Assembly (NCBI RefSeq): GCF_024397855.1
Contig: NZ_CP073343.1
Coordinates: forward strand, 3,410,001 to 3,474,000
Origin: Marinomonas rhizomae
Lineage (GTDB): Bacteria; Pseudomonadota; Gammaproteobacteria; Pseudomonadales; Marinomonadaceae
DNA length: 64,000 nt
Direction: 5' to 3'
Shown in pieces: positions 22,928 through 32,221 of the stretch (its first letter is position 1; each line of letters starts with the position of its first letter). The position numbers and the translations under genes were made by a program. The notes under the pieces were generated by a model. That model was not told the DNA's origin. It did not search any database and saw only the letters and a list, made by a program, of their open reading frames with translations.

Positions 22928-23099
22928 TTAGAGCCCTCCGTGCATGCGGAATGAACACCCTCGGCACAATATCCAGAGAGCCTAAAAAAGCGGACAACAC
23001 TAAACAGACACCTGAACACCGTCGAGGTTGTGGTCCCAATAAATACTGAACGACCGAACGCCACAGTAAAAAATCATCACAAGTAATGTCGCTATTCAT
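22920..23099 (-). CDS. Array small ORF 5 (59 codons)
   Basis: Starts MNSDITCDDFLLWRSVVQYL and ends PHARRALNE; its stop overlaps the next ATG as ATGAATAG. GGAGGG lies 6 bases before the ATG. Differs from ORFs 3 and 4 by a handful of substitutions, several non-synonymous. Confidence 0.35.
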   Translation of the reverse strand: MNSDITCDDFLLWRSVVQYLLGPQPRRCSGVCLVLSAFLGSLDIVPRVFIPHARRALNE

Positions 23100-23271
23100 T
23101 TAGAACCCTCCGTGCATGCGGAATGAACACCCTCGGCACAATACCCTGAGAGCCTAAAAAAGCGGACAACACTAAACAGACACGTGAATACCGTCGAGGT
23201 TGTGGCCCCAATAAATACCGAACGACCGAACGCCACAGTAAAAAATCATCACAAGTAATGTCGCTATTCAT
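23092..23271 (-). CDS. Array small ORF 4 (59 codons)
   Basis: Starts MNSDITCDDFLLWRSVVRYL, has the hydrophobic stretch VCLVLSAFLG in the middle and ends PHARRVLNE. GGAGGG precedes the ATG, and the ORF overlaps both neighbours by 8 bp. Confidence 0.35.
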   Translation of the reverse strand: MNSDITCDDFLLWRSVVRYLLGPQPRRYSRVCLVLSAFLGSQGIVPRVFIPHARRVLNE

Positions 23272-23443
23272 TTAGAACCCTCCGTGCATGCGGAATGAAC
23301 ACCCTCGGCACAATACCCAGAGAGCCTAAAAAAGCGGACAACACTAAACAGACACGTGAACACCGTCGAGGTTGTGGTCCCAATAGATACCGAACGACCG
23401 AACGCCACAGTAAAAAATCATCGCAAGTAATGTCGCTATTCAT
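23264..23443 (-). CDS. Array small ORF 3 (59 codons)
   Basis: Nearly identical to ORF 4. The differences include silent TGC/TGT, CTA/TTA and GGA/GGG changes and two replacements (Cys for Tyr, Leu for Gln). Same Shine-Dalgarno and stop-start overlaps. Confidence 0.35.
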   Translation of the reverse strand: MNSDITCDDFLLWRSVVRYLLGPQPRRCSRVCLVLSAFLGSLGIVPRVFIPHARRVLNE

Positions 23444-23606
23444 TTAGAACCCTCCGTGCATGCGGAATGAACACTTTTGGTCTAAAGGTTAAAAAGCGTA
23501 AAAAAAGTTGCAGCATTAAACAGATAGATGAATGCCATTGAGATAGAGTCCCCAGGAAGACAAAATGACTCAGTAAGAAATAATCGCGGATAATATTGCT
23601 ATCCAT
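23436..23606 (-). CDS. Array small ORF 2 (56 codons)
   Basis: Starts MDSNIIRDYFLLSHFVFL and keeps the VFIPHARRVLNE end, but the interior (LMLQLFLRFL) is quite different from ORFs 3-5 while still open. GGAGGG lies before the ATG. Confidence 0.35.
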   Translation of the reverse strand: MDSNIIRDYFLLSHFVFLGTLSQWHSSICLMLQLFLRFLTFRPKVFIPHARRVLNE

Positions 23607-23823
23607 TCACAGCCCTCCACCTATACAGAATAGACACGCTCGACATAAAGCCTAAAGAACGAACAACCTGAGAAAAGTAGCTAGCAAGACCGAGCCAGAA
23701 AGAAAATAAATAATATCGACACACTAAACAGGCAATCACCTCATATATAAAAGAAGCAATTAATAAGTGACGGACAGCAATATGTCGCAATAAAACGTAG
23801 TCTTTTAGAATACAGCTATTCAT
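23599..23823 (-). CDS. Array small ORF 1 (74 codons), probably membrane-inserted if translated
   Basis: Starts MNSCILKDYVLLRHIAVRHL after GGGAGACGAG. It aligns with the N-terminus of the other units, then runs into a strongly hydrophobic segment (LFSFWLGLASYF). The stop overlaps the start of ORF 2. Confidence 0.4.
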   Translation of the reverse strand: MNSCILKDYVLLRHIAVRHLLIASFIYEVIACLVCRYYLFSFWLGLASYFSQVVRSLGFMSSVSILYRWRAVNG

Positions 23824-24118
23824 CTCGTCTCCCGCGCCCAAACACATTGAACAAATACAAGTGAGAACAATGCAATCCATAGGCAAGGAAGCCTGAGCAT
23901 AAAACGCTAGATATGTAAGGCAGATGCGAAGGCAAGCTACTTTTGATAAAAAGTCGACTCAGCTCGACAAAAACAGCCAACACAAACCGATTTTTCAGCT
24001 TCATTCGGATAGAAGTATCCCCACCAAACACTCTGTTAATTTTTAAGCCAGATAGAGAAGCCATATAAAGCAAGGTATATCTACACCTACTTTTTAACGA
24101 CACAATCTTAACCACCAA
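23816..24118 (-). CDS. Array ORF 0 (up to 100 codons)
   Basis: Open frame from a TTG at 24118 (a later ATG gives about 82 codons), ending FGRGRRDE and overlapping the start of ORF 1 as ATGAATAG. The end resembles the PHARRVLNE tails of the other units. No clear ribosome-binding site for the first start. Confidence 0.25.
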   Translation of the reverse strand: MVVKIVSLKSRCRYTLLYMASLSGLKINRVFGGDTSIRMKLKNRFVLAVFVELSRLFIKSSLPSHLPYISSVLCSGFLAYGLHCSHLYLFNVFGRGRRDE

Positions 24119-24232
24119 AAGCCAATCTCAAAGTCAGTCTGATAGAACCTTAACTGTCTTTGGCATAAGCCTTAAACCACTGAAAACTGATCGAAAAACA
24201 TACAAAACTGATTGCGATCTCATTATTTGGGC

Positions 24233-24263
24233 AAAAAAATGCCGGGTGAAAAATCACCCGGCT
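24233..24263 (-). terminator. Terminator after the proximal flagellin gene
   Basis: Perfect stem GCCGGGTGA / TCACCCGGC with a 4-base A-rich loop (T-rich on the minus strand), followed on the minus strand by seven T. It should stop flagellin transcription before the small-ORF array. Confidence 0.9.
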
Positions 24264-24360
24264 GAAAAGGCACCTCTAGGAGAGAGAAGTAGCCTGTATT
24301 CCGAGAAGAACTCGAATCTTTAATTGAAGCCCAATACTAAAGGCCCCAACGTCTAACCTA

Positions 24361-25770
24361 TTAATTCCCTAATAAAGCCAAAGCCGCTTGTGGTCTTTGG
24401 TTGGCTTGCGCCAAGATAGTCGTACTGGCTTGTTGAATAATTTGTGAACTCGTTAATGCCGCTGTTTCAGCAGCGTAATCGGCATCTCGAACACGAGAGC
24501 GGGCAGCAGAAACGTTTTCTGAAATACTAGACAAGTTATTCACTGTTGAACTGAAACGGTTCTGCACCGCACCCAATTCAGCTCGCTTAGAGTCAACCGC
24601 TTGAATCATTGTGTCCAGCATAGCAATCATACTTTGCGAATTCTTAACATCTGTTATCGAAACAGACTCTGCAGTAATCAATGGCTGACCGTATTTTTTC
24701 TCAGCAGGAACCACAGTTCCATCAGGTTGCGTTACCGAACCATCCGGATGATTTATAGTTCCATCTGGATGCACAACAGATCCATCAGGCTGAATCACTC
24801 GGCCATCAGGAAACTCAATACTGCCATCTTTAAGCTCAGTCGTTCCATCAGCCTTGGAAATTGTGCCGTCTTCATTAAGCACATCTTCTTTTCGTGTACC
24901 GTCTTCATTGATTGGCGTACCGTTTTCATCAATCAATACACCATTGGCGTTAATCGGGCGATTCTGATCATCAATAAGCACATTACTCTCATTGACTCTT
25001 TTTCCTTCCTCGTTAACCAACTCACCGTTTTCGTTAATCAGAATGCCATTTTCATTGACACGCTGACCTTCTTCATTGATTAAATCACCATTGTCATCTA
25101 TTAAATGGCCTTGCTCGTTAATCGCATCACCGTACTGGTTAACAAAACCACCTTCCTCTGTAGGAATAATTTGCACAGGTTCTTTTTTGGCCTCTTCAGG
25201 CTCTTCATAAGCGACACCAGAAGTCAGGCCAGAAATAGTAAAGCCACCATTTCCTGCAAGGTTAATAGAGTTATTTACACCACCAAACTCCATTGAAAAA
25301 CTAATGGTTTGATTTGCATCGGCACCGACTTGGAAAATACCTTGGTATGAGCCATCAAGAAGACTACGACCACCAAATGTGGTGATGTCTGCAATTCGGT
25401 TAATTTCTTGGGCAAGCTGCCCCATTTCTTGCTGTAGTGCGATACGATCTTCATCAGCGTTTGAACCGTTTGCTGATTGAATAGATAAAGTACGCATACG
25501 TTGAAGCATATTTGTTGTTTCTTCTAAGGCACCCTCAGCAGTTTGCGCTAGAGAAATACCATCGTTTGCATTTCGTACAGATTGGTTCAAACCATTAATC
25601 TGAGACGTCAAACGGTTAGATATTTGCAAACCAGCAGCATCATCTCCTGCACTATTAATACGAAGGCCTGAAGATAATCTTTGGTAAGCTGTATCAAGTG
25701 CTTTACCACTACTTGTTAATTGACGCTGAGCATTCAGCGAGGACACATTTGTGTTTACATATAAAGCCAT
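24361..25770 (-). CDS. fliC: Flagellin with a long repeat-rich variable domain
   Basis: Flagellin of 469 residues. The ends are those of canonical flagellin ([39 protein letters not shown]-terminal [20 protein letters not shown]). Residues about 195-360 are a degenerate tandem series: first INENGxLVNEEG-type units, then PDGSVxxPDGT-type units, very rich in Asn, Asp, Glu and Gly. This replaces the usual D2/D3 folds. A perfect-spacing sigma-28 promoter lies 82 bp upstream and a terminator downstream, so it is monocistronic. It is a probable substrate of the Maf glycosyltransferase. Confidence 0.95.
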   Translation of the reverse strand: MALYVNTNVSSLNAQRQLTSSGKALDTAYQRLSSGLRINSAGDDAAGLQISNRLTSQINGLNQSVRNANDGISLAQTAEGALEETTNMLQRMRTLSIQSANGSNADEDRIALQQEMGQLAQEINRIADITTFGGRSLLDGSYQGIFQVGADANQTISFSMEFGGVNNSINLAGNGGFTISGLTSGVAYEEPEEAKKEPVQIIPTEEGGFVNQYGDAINEQGHLIDDNGDLINEEGQRVNENGILINENGELVNEEGKRVNESNVLIDDQNRPINANGVLIDENGTPINEDGTRKEDVLNEDGTISKADGTTELKDGSIEFPDGRVIQPDGSVVHPDGTINHPDGSVTQPDGTVVPAEKKYGQPLITAESVSITDVKNSQSMIAMLDTMIQAVDSKRAELGAVQNRFSSTVNNLSSISENVSAARSRVRDADYAAETAALTSSQIIQQASTTILAQANQRPQAALALLGN

Positions 25771-25851
25771 TTTCTTCTCTCCTAAGAATTATAACAATAA
25801 GACAACCCTCTGATTTAATTGGTTTTTTGGGGTTTTTGTCTCTTATTAAAG

Positions 25852-25878
25852 TTATCGACACAAGAGTGGTAACCTTTA
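25852..25878 (-). promoter_or_regulatory. Sigma-28 (FliA) promoter of the flagellin gene at 24361
   Basis: Minus-strand TAAAGGTT-N11-GTCGATAA, one mismatch from consensus in each box and exact spacing, 82 bp before the flagellin ATG. Confidence 0.92.
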
Positions 25879-26007
25879 ATATTTTTTGTACTTTTTATGC
25901 TTTTTTTATTTTTTATCACGCAATAAAAACGCACAAACGGTTATCGAACAAAGAAGGGATAACTTTAGAATAAAAGTCAAAAAACAAGTAAAAGAGATTC
26001 ATTTAGA

Positions 26008-26043
26008 TAAAAAAGGCGGCATTCATAGGAAATGCCGCCTTTA
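26008..26043. terminator. Bidirectional terminator downstream of the HD-GYP gene
   Basis: Stem AAAGGCGGCATT / AATGCCGCCTTT with a 7-base loop and A/T runs on both sides. It ends the leftward flgF-flgL-HD-GYP transcript before the flagellin promoter region. Confidence 0.92.
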
Positions 26044-26118
26044 AGAAAGCTCACTAAGTAACATACAAAAAAAATAACAGAGTATTAAGGAGTGAAGTTT
26101 AGAACGAGTCGGAAAAAA

Positions 26119-27663
26119 TTACGAAATGTGATTAATGAATTGTAAACCTAACACCTGTGGATCCACTTCTTTTTCAATCACAATATCTGTTCGAAGGCTA
26201 GAATTATTTAACTCAATGTCCGACGCACCCACAAATGCTTTATTCGTTACGCTGTATACCTGACGAACTAAAGAAGGTTTAAAGGACTTATTCAGAGTTA
26301 AAACAAAGCCAACACGACCATTAGAAAGAGAAACACAAGACCCTACTGGAACACTCCCAATACTTCGTAAAAACACAGAAAGCAGTTGCTTATCAAATGC
26401 TAACCCAGACTCTTTTTTCATCTGCCTATACGCTTTAATCGGTCCGATTGAATGCTTATGAGGCTGCTCTGAGGTCATTGCATCATAAGCATCTATAATG
26501 GCAGCAATTTTCCCATAAACAGAAATTTCCTGATCTTGCTTACCTTCTGGATATCCCGAACCATCAATTTTTTCATGATGATCAGACAACATCTGATAAA
26601 CCGCTTTGGGAACATTCTCAGATTGCTGCAAGATCTGCTCTCCAAACTTTATATGTTTACGAAATAAATCAAACTCAGCATCGGTCATTTTCGTTGCTTT
26701 TGTTACCATAACCATTGGCAGACGGAACCGCCCTAAATCTAATAACAAGGCTCCAAGTGCGATCACTTCAACATAAGCATCAGATAACTTCATCGCCTTG
26801 GCAAAATGAATACCGAGTACTGCCATCCCCATTGCATGCTGCTCTAAATAAATAGATGGATCTTTTATATGGCGAATGGCCAATAAGGAGAAGTTATTTC
26901 GAGAGTGGGATTCAATCAAACGACGACAAAACTTAATCAATTCAACCATATCCAACTGATCACCATGCTTAAATCGCTCAACTTGCGCCGATAATAAAGC
27001 ATGACCGCCTTTAAATAGCTTGAATGCGGTAATAATTTCATCATCAAAGGAGGTGGGGCTAAACTTCGTTTCCTGAACCTTTTTTTGTGAAGTTTCAGTT
27101 TTTAAGGCTTGAACGTCTGTATCAGTAACTTCGCCAGCGCCTTTCTCACTCCCACTACTTTCAACCCGATTTCTACCCAAACGATCTTTATGAGCAAGAA
27201 TATACTCTCTTGTCTGATCGTTTAATTCTTGCCTAAAGTAACGAAATAGACTTTGATTCTTTGCGTGCTTACTACGCAATTCTTTTGTCGTAAAGTGAGG
27301 ATTTAGCTTTTTTAAACTTTTTACTGATCGACCTGAAGCAATCGACATACAAAGAAATAGCAATCTTTCTTCAGCATCGTATAAGCGCTCATGTCGATTA
27401 TTAAGTAATTTATCATCAGAAAAGAACGGATCATAAGTAAGAAATGGTGACTCCAAATTAGAACGGAGGACATCGAGCACAACTTGACGCATGGCAATAC
27501 CAACTAAGCGGTCTTTCTCCCCATGTTCTTTTATAATACATTGAACTCTTTTACTGCCAACGACTTCTTTTTTTATACCTAAAATGTCGAGTATTTCTTC
27601 CATATCGAAATACCCTACATTAATATCAGCGCCGAAACATGACTCCAGTTTAAATGCTGACAT
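26119..27663 (-). CDS. HD-GYP domain protein with degenerate HD motif
   Basis: Protein of 514 residues. A non-recognised N-terminal half (about 1-220) is followed by an HD-GYP-type domain (about 250-430), the family that hydrolyses cyclic di-GMP. HHEKIDGSGYP (362-372) and DAYDAMTS (391-398) are intact. The defining HD pair is replaced: the expected LLHDIGK reads LLLDLGR, with Leu308 before Asp309. The loss of this metal ligand suggests reduced or no phosphodiesterase activity, so it may be a c-di-GMP-responsive or scaffolding protein. It follows flgL by 24 bp and is probably cotranscribed with it, which links it to motility. Confidence 0.85.
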   Translation of the reverse strand: MSAFKLESCFGADINVGYFDMEEILDILGIKKEVVGSKRVQCIIKEHGEKDRLVGIAMRQVVLDVLRSNLESPFLTYDPFFSDDKLLNNRHERLYDAEERLLFLCMSIASGRSVKSLKKLNPHFTTKELRSKHAKNQSLFRYFRQELNDQTREYILAHKDRLGRNRVESSGSEKGAGEVTDTDVQALKTETSQKKVQETKFSPTSFDDEIITAFKLFKGGHALLSAQVERFKHGDQLDMVELIKFCRRLIESHSRNNFSLLAIRHIKDPSIYLEQHAMGMAVLGIHFAKAMKLSDAYVEVIALGALLLDLGRFRLPMVMVTKATKMTDAEFDLFRKHIKFGEQILQQSENVPKAVYQMLSDHHEKIDGSGYPEGKQDQEISVYGKIAAIIDAYDAMTSEQPHKHSIGPIKAYRQMKKESGLAFDKQLLSVFLRSIGSVPVGSCVSLSNGRVGFVLTLNKSFKPSLVRQVYSVTNKAFVGASDIELNNSSLRTDIVIEKEVDPQVLGLQFINHIS

Positions 27664-27687
27664 CTTGTATACCTTTTACTTTCAAAA

Positions 27688-28998
27688 TTACATTTGGTTA
27701 AACAAAGACAAGTTACTCATGCGAGAAAACACTTTTTGCGATGCATTTAGTGCAGACTCTTTCATTGACAATTCCGTTGCAGCAGCGCCCATGTCCAACT
27801 CGCCTTCTCTACTTTGAGCAACAGTATTAGATAATTGGCTTGCCGAGCTATAATCTTCACGATCTCTGACCATATTAAGCCTTGCACCAATTTCCGAGCG
27901 CCCTTCACCTATTCTTTGTTGGGCGTTATTAATACTGTAAGTGGCACTAAAAAAAGCAGCCTCTCGCTCTTCATAAGTGGTATTCACATCAGTCAAGACA
28001 GCTAAAGAATCTTTAATTTGATTAAGTACGTTATCTTTCTCAGGCTTTTTAAGAGTGATGTCGACAGCAGCCCCTGGCTCGCCCTCTAATATAAAAGACA
28101 TTCCAGAGAAAACAATTGGCTTACCAATAGTGTAAGTACCAGATTCTACCTCTTCTCCTTTACTATTTGTTACAACGTAATTAGCAGGTAAACCGGTAAA
28201 TAAATGATAGTTATCTAATTTTTCAGCTTTATCAGTGTCGCCTTCACTCGGCTGTTTAACACCAGGTTCAGGACCTTCACCTTCAGGATAAGAAGTTCTA
28301 AGTTGATACTTATTTAACTCTGGGTGTTCAGGATCATAAGATTTCGCCATAAAGGCATCTAGGTCTGCCTGATCTTTAATTTTATCCGTCATTAAGACGT
28401 TGCCATCAACAATTTTGGCGTTAAAAGTTCGATTAGTCCAAATATCTTGAAACAAGTATTTACCAGAGTTGGTTACTGGGATTTTTAGATCTTCAGAAAT
28501 TTGAGCGTATTTCTGACCCTCATTCCCAGACCAACGATAACGGCCATCACTCTCCAATACAAAGGCAGGGCTTTGCGTATCTGTACCGGCAAAAATATAG
28601 CTGCCATCGGCATTTTTAGAATTCATCAAATCAGCCATGGATTCTGTTATTAACGATATCTCATGAGCAATGGCATTAACATCAGCCTGAGTATTAATGT
28701 CATTTTGGGCTTGAATGAATAAGGTTCTTGCCGTATCTAAGAAGTCATTCATGCTGTCTAGAGCGACTTCTTGATAATCTAAGTTCCCTGTCGCCATTTT
28801 CATCGCTTCATCATACTGCCTTAAAGTCTGATTCTTTCCTGCGAACAAGAGAATCTGGCTAGCACCAACAGGATCGTCGCTGGGTTTTAATATATTGGTT
28901 TGTGCACCAATCTTACTTTGAATATCAAGAATTTTCTCATTAGCTTGACCAATAGACTTACTTGCTTGGCCATAAATTAAATTATTAGTTACACGCAT
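27688..28998 (-). CDS. flgL: Flagellar hook-filament junction protein 3
   Basis: FlgL, 436 residues, is the junction protein between FlgK and the filament. The N-terminus MRVTNNLIYGQASKSIGQAN and the C-terminal helix ESALNASQKVFSRMSNLSLF are the flagellin-like D0/D1 parts. A central insertion of about 150 residues carries acidic, Pro-rich sequence. It lies 4 bp after flgK. Confidence 0.93.
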   Translation of the reverse strand: MRVTNNLIYGQASKSIGQANEKILDIQSKIGAQTNILKPSDDPVGASQILLFAGKNQTLRQYDEAMKMATGNLDYQEVALDSMNDFLDTARTLFIQAQNDINTQADVNAIAHEISLITESMADLMNSKNADGSYIFAGTDTQSPAFVLESDGRYRWSGNEGQKYAQISEDLKIPVTNSGKYLFQDIWTNRTFNAKIVDGNVLMTDKIKDQADLDAFMAKSYDPEHPELNKYQLRTSYPEGEGPEPGVKQPSEGDTDKAEKLDNYHLFTGLPANYVVTNSKGEEVESGTYTIGKPIVFSGMSFILEGEPGAAVDITLKKPEKDNVLNQIKDSLAVLTDVNTTYEEREAAFFSATYSINNAQQRIGEGRSEIGARLNMVRDREDYSSASQLSNTVAQSREGELDMGAAATELSMKESALNASQKVFSRMSNLSLFNQM

Positions 28999-29002
28999 AA
29001 GC

Positions 29003-30979
29003 TTACCTCATAATCCCAAGCAATGTCTCAAACGTTGTTCGAGCTGCTGTCACTACTTGAGCTGAAGCGGAATAGGATTGTTGATATTTCAAAAGATTTA
29101 CGGCTTCCTCATCAAGGCTAACCGCAGACAACCTATCCCGACGAGCGACACTTTCATCCATTACAATCTTACTGGCATCGGCATGCCCTTCTATTTCGGC
29201 CGTTTTACTGCCAACATAAGAAATAAAACCAGAAAAAGATTTCATCAAAGTAGCTTTACCGGCCACAAGAGACTTGTTTTGTAAGTCTGCCAACGCAAGA
29301 CCGTTAAAGTTATCAGACACACCAAGGTTATCGGTGCTCATGGTAAATACATCACCTCGATGAGGTTTAGATGAAACAGATACATCAAAACCTGCCTCAT
29401 CAGATAAACCAGCTTGCTCAAGCAATTTTGTATATTGAGTCACATTACTCACAGACGCAACCTCAATACCTGACGAATCACGAACCACATAGGAACTAGG
29501 CGACGTAAAATAAATTTCATGCGGCGCACTTGGATAAAGCGCCCCTTCTGATGAAAAAGCAGAGGATTCAGGATTAGTGTTCGTCACAGAAGTCAAAGAA
29601 ATTTTCGCATCTGATAAATTATCAGAACTGGTATTTACTCCTATGGGTGTACTCAACGCTAACGCCTCGCCATTTTTAGCGAACAAAGACAAACCAGCGG
29701 CAGCACCTTCTGTCGGGGTAAAACGGAACACATCATCACTGTCTATTTCATTAATATCTGCCAAGCGCAGATCAATGCCAAGCTCCTCGAGCTTAACATA
29801 ACCGTCGCTGTCTTTCGTTAAAGCGCTAGGGTCAAAGGTAATAGATTTTTCAGTTGATTTGCCGTTCACATCAAATTTTTTAATAGAGAAATTACTATCA
29901 TCAGTTCTCGTTAATTCGTAAGTATCTTTGGTAATTTTAGCAGATTGCCCATCGGTAACCCTAACAGAGATGTTTTTGGTCTTATGAATATTATCTGCAC
30001 TTGAGTAAACATTGATTTTTCCCAAGGAGAATAAATTCTTACCAAATTCGCCATTACCATCAATCCCTTTTTTGTTCTGGGTGTTCATTGCATCGGCTAA
30101 TGCAATAGCATGCTGACCCAAGGTTCTATCAGCATACACACTAAATTCTGAACGATAATCAATCAAACCTCCAACACTACCACCCAACCCTTGTGTTTTT
30201 AGTCCAACTTCATAATCACCAAAACTAACAACCAGATCGATTTTCTTCGGCTGTAGTGGATTAGGTCTAACGATCACTTCTGTTGGGTATTGATCCATAA
30301 CTAAAGGCTGTCCATTTGCCAACTGAATCGTCATCAAACCTTTGTCGTTAAATTGGGCGTTAATATCCAAGTATTTAGACAGATCTTTTGCTAAGAGCTC
30401 TTGCTGATCGCGTAACTCATTTGCAGGAGAAATAGATAAACCTTCTTGTTGTAGTATTTGTCTATTCAAATTAGATATTTTCGATGTGATCGCATTTAGA
30501 TCCTCTAAAGAAGAAGATAACTGCTCATCGACCAAGCCTTCTTGATCACTCACCACACCAGACAAAACATGATATTGCTGCACTAGATTTTGTAAACTAG
30601 AATGAGCTAACTGCCTCAATGAGGCCGAAGTCGGATCATTATTAACCGTTTGCAAGGCATCAAAGGATTTATTGAGATAAGTATTCAATGAAATACTGTC
30701 TTCGGCCAATAAGTTATCTGAAGTCGATATCATTGACTGATAAGCGTCGTAATAAGAAAAGGTTGAAGTATCAGCACGGACTTGTGAACTAACAAAGTTA
30801 TCAACAAGACGAGAGGTGTCACGAAGAACAACACCGCCAACTGGAGAGCTAGTAGTATCAGTTCTTTGGCGACTATAGCCTTCGGTATCCACATTGGATG
30901 TATTCTGCCCTGTCGTATTAATACGGGCATTACTAGACTGCAGTCCAGACAAACCAATTGAATATAAACTTGAGCCCAT
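29003..30979 (-). CDS. flgK: Flagellar hook-associated protein 1
   Basis: FlgK, 658 residues from the ATG at 30979, forms the first junction layer on the hook. MGSSLYSIGLSGLQSSNARI and NTTGQNTSNVDTEGYSRQRT carry the rod/hook-type N-terminal motif. The C-terminal LLKYQQSYSASAQVVTAART, then TFETLLGIMR, completes D0. GGGG lies 7 bases before the chosen start; an upstream in-frame ATG at 31015 would add 12 residues that do not fit the family. It is separated from flgJ by about 250 bp in which I see no sigma-28 or sigma-54 site. Confidence 0.94.
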   Translation of the reverse strand: MGSSLYSIGLSGLQSSNARINTTGQNTSNVDTEGYSRQRTDTTSSPVGGVVLRDTSRLVDNFVSSQVRADTSTFSYYDAYQSMISTSDNLLAEDSISLNTYLNKSFDALQTVNNDPTSASLRQLAHSSLQNLVQQYHVLSGVVSDQEGLVDEQLSSSLEDLNAITSKISNLNRQILQQEGLSISPANELRDQQELLAKDLSKYLDINAQFNDKGLMTIQLANGQPLVMDQYPTEVIVRPNPLQPKKIDLVVSFGDYEVGLKTQGLGGSVGGLIDYRSEFSVYADRTLGQHAIALADAMNTQNKKGIDGNGEFGKNLFSLGKINVYSSADNIHKTKNISVRVTDGQSAKITKDTYELTRTDDSNFSIKKFDVNGKSTEKSITFDPSALTKDSDGYVKLEELGIDLRLADINEIDSDDVFRFTPTEGAAAGLSLFAKNGEALALSTPIGVNTSSDNLSDAKISLTSVTNTNPESSAFSSEGALYPSAPHEIYFTSPSSYVVRDSSGIEVASVSNVTQYTKLLEQAGLSDEAGFDVSVSSKPHRGDVFTMSTDNLGVSDNFNGLALADLQNKSLVAGKATLMKSFSGFISYVGSKTAEIEGHADASKIVMDESVARRDRLSAVSLDEEAVNLLKYQQSYSASAQVVTAARTTFETLLGIMR

Positions 30980-31226
30980 AGCCCACACCCCTAGTACGTT
31001 TTCAGAAGTAACCATTAGATATTTTTCATTCTAATTATTACTTATGCAAAAACCTTACCAAGAATTAAGATCTATAACTTTATTATTTAGGAAAGCATAA
31101 AAATACATACCCAAAATACAAGGGGAAACAAACCAACCCACTTTAAACATAGATGAAATGAGTCTAGGTAAGCCTGCTAGGCGCTTTATCAATTCATTAT
31201 TAACGGGCAATTTCATCGAAAAAACA

Positions 31227-32216
31227 CTATAACTTTTGAAACCACTTACTAGATAGGATGTTTTCAATTTTTTCAGAGTACTTAGGATCCGTAGCATAAC
31301 CGCCTTTTTGCAAAGAAGCGGCAAACATTGACGCGTCATCTCCAGCCTGCAAGGCATCTTTATACCGCTCACTAGAAGATAGAAAATTCGCATAATCATC
31401 AAAGCTTTGTGAGAAAGAATCATAAGCACGGAACGCCGCTTTTTCTCTCTTTGCCACCCCATCACGGAATTCTAATGTATTCACTACGGCACGATCACCT
31501 TGCCAACGATTGTCCGCTTTAATACCAAATAGATTAAAACTAGCCGCGCCGTCTTCTTTAGCAATAGGGTACTTTCCCCAACCCGTTTCCAATGCCGCCT
31601 GAGCCAATATTGCCTTGGGGTTAACACCAAGTTTTTCAGCTGCCTGCTTAGCATGAGGCCATAGATTCTCAACAAACTCATCCGGTGACCCAAACACGAC
31701 AGAAAGGGCCGAAGGTGTTGCAGCTATTTCAGTCTCGGCAATATTTTGGTTTTGTCGTTTAGCTTCCTGCTGAACCGATTGAATAAATTCAGTAGAAGCA
31801 CGATGAGCCAAAGCTTGAATTCGCACCAAATCTTGTTTAGCAACTTGGTTGAGAAAATCTGTATCTCCCCGTTCTTTCGCTTCAGGCGAACTAATCCCAC
31901 CTTGCTGTTGAGTTTGGTATTGACGAATAAGCGCTTCCGATAAGCCTATGCCACCGGACTGCGCCATACTTTGAGACATCTGGGAATCCATCATCTCTTG
32001 ATATTGCTTGGTTTGCGCACTGGAAAACAAACCACTGCCGATCGCTTCATTGGTGCTACGCATGTTTTTTAATAGCATATTTATAAAGATTGACTCAAAC
32101 TGCTGAGCAACATCTTTTAATGCGGCATCAGGGTCTTTTTGCGCCTTAGTCTTTAAATCAGTTAGCGTAGAAAAATCGGCAAAAAAGTCTTGCTTTGGTG
32201 GGATTGAGTTCATCAA
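31227..32216 (-). CDS. flgJ: Flagellar rod assembly protein / peptidoglycan hydrolase
   Basis: FlgJ, 329 residues, dual-domain form. The N-terminal rod-capping domain is at about 20-105 (KDVAQQFESIFINMLLKNMR). The C-terminal glucosaminidase domain from about 175 has the catalytic Glu210 in QAALETGWGK and the later YANFLSSSERYKDAL. It is exported to the periplasm, where it opens peptidoglycan for the growing rod. It lies 5 bp after flgI. Confidence 0.95.
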   Translation of the reverse strand: MMNSIPPKQDFFADFSTLTDLKTKAQKDPDAALKDVAQQFESIFINMLLKNMRSTNEAIGSGLFSSAQTKQYQEMMDSQMSQSMAQSGGIGLSEALIRQYQTQQQGGISSPEAKERGDTDFLNQVAKQDLVRIQALAHRASTEFIQSVQQEAKRQNQNIAETEIAATPSALSVVFGSPDEFVENLWPHAKQAAEKLGVNPKAILAQAALETGWGKYPIAKEDGAASFNLFGIKADNRWQGDRAVVNTLEFRDGVAKREKAAFRAYDSFSQSFDDYANFLSSSERYKDALQAGDDASMFAASLQKGGYATDPKYSEKIENILSSKWFQKL

Positions 32217-32221
32217 AACAC

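Larger units (their letters stand above)
22709..24118 (-). repeat. Tandem array of about 172-bp units, each carrying a Shine-Dalgarno-ATG and a small overlapping ORF
   Basis: The block CTCCGTGCATGCGGAATGA (plus strand) or close variants start at 22771, 22936, 23108, 23280, 23452 and 23615, giving periods of 165, 172, 172, 172 and 163. Three units (22920-23443) are nearly identical and the outer ones are diverged. On the minus strand every junction reads GGAGGG, then 6 bases, then ATGAATAG or a close form: a ribosome-binding site and start codon overlapping the previous unit's stop. The most conserved part is this junction, not the unit interior. It lies between two flagellin genes, downstream of a strong terminator. 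I recognise no known element. Confidence 0.85.

Noticed and set aside
22709..24118. CRISPR array in the repeat region
   Set aside because: Repeats are about 172 bp with conserved interiors and no short repeat/unique spacer alternation.
24601..25083. 160-codon plus-strand frame opposite the flagellin repeat domain
   Set aside because: It is the complement of the repetitive region; its own repeat pattern is a mirror of the flagellin repeats.
31055..31465. 136-codon minus-strand frame between flgJ and flgK
   Set aside because: Mostly overlaps the 3' part of flgJ in another frame; no family features.
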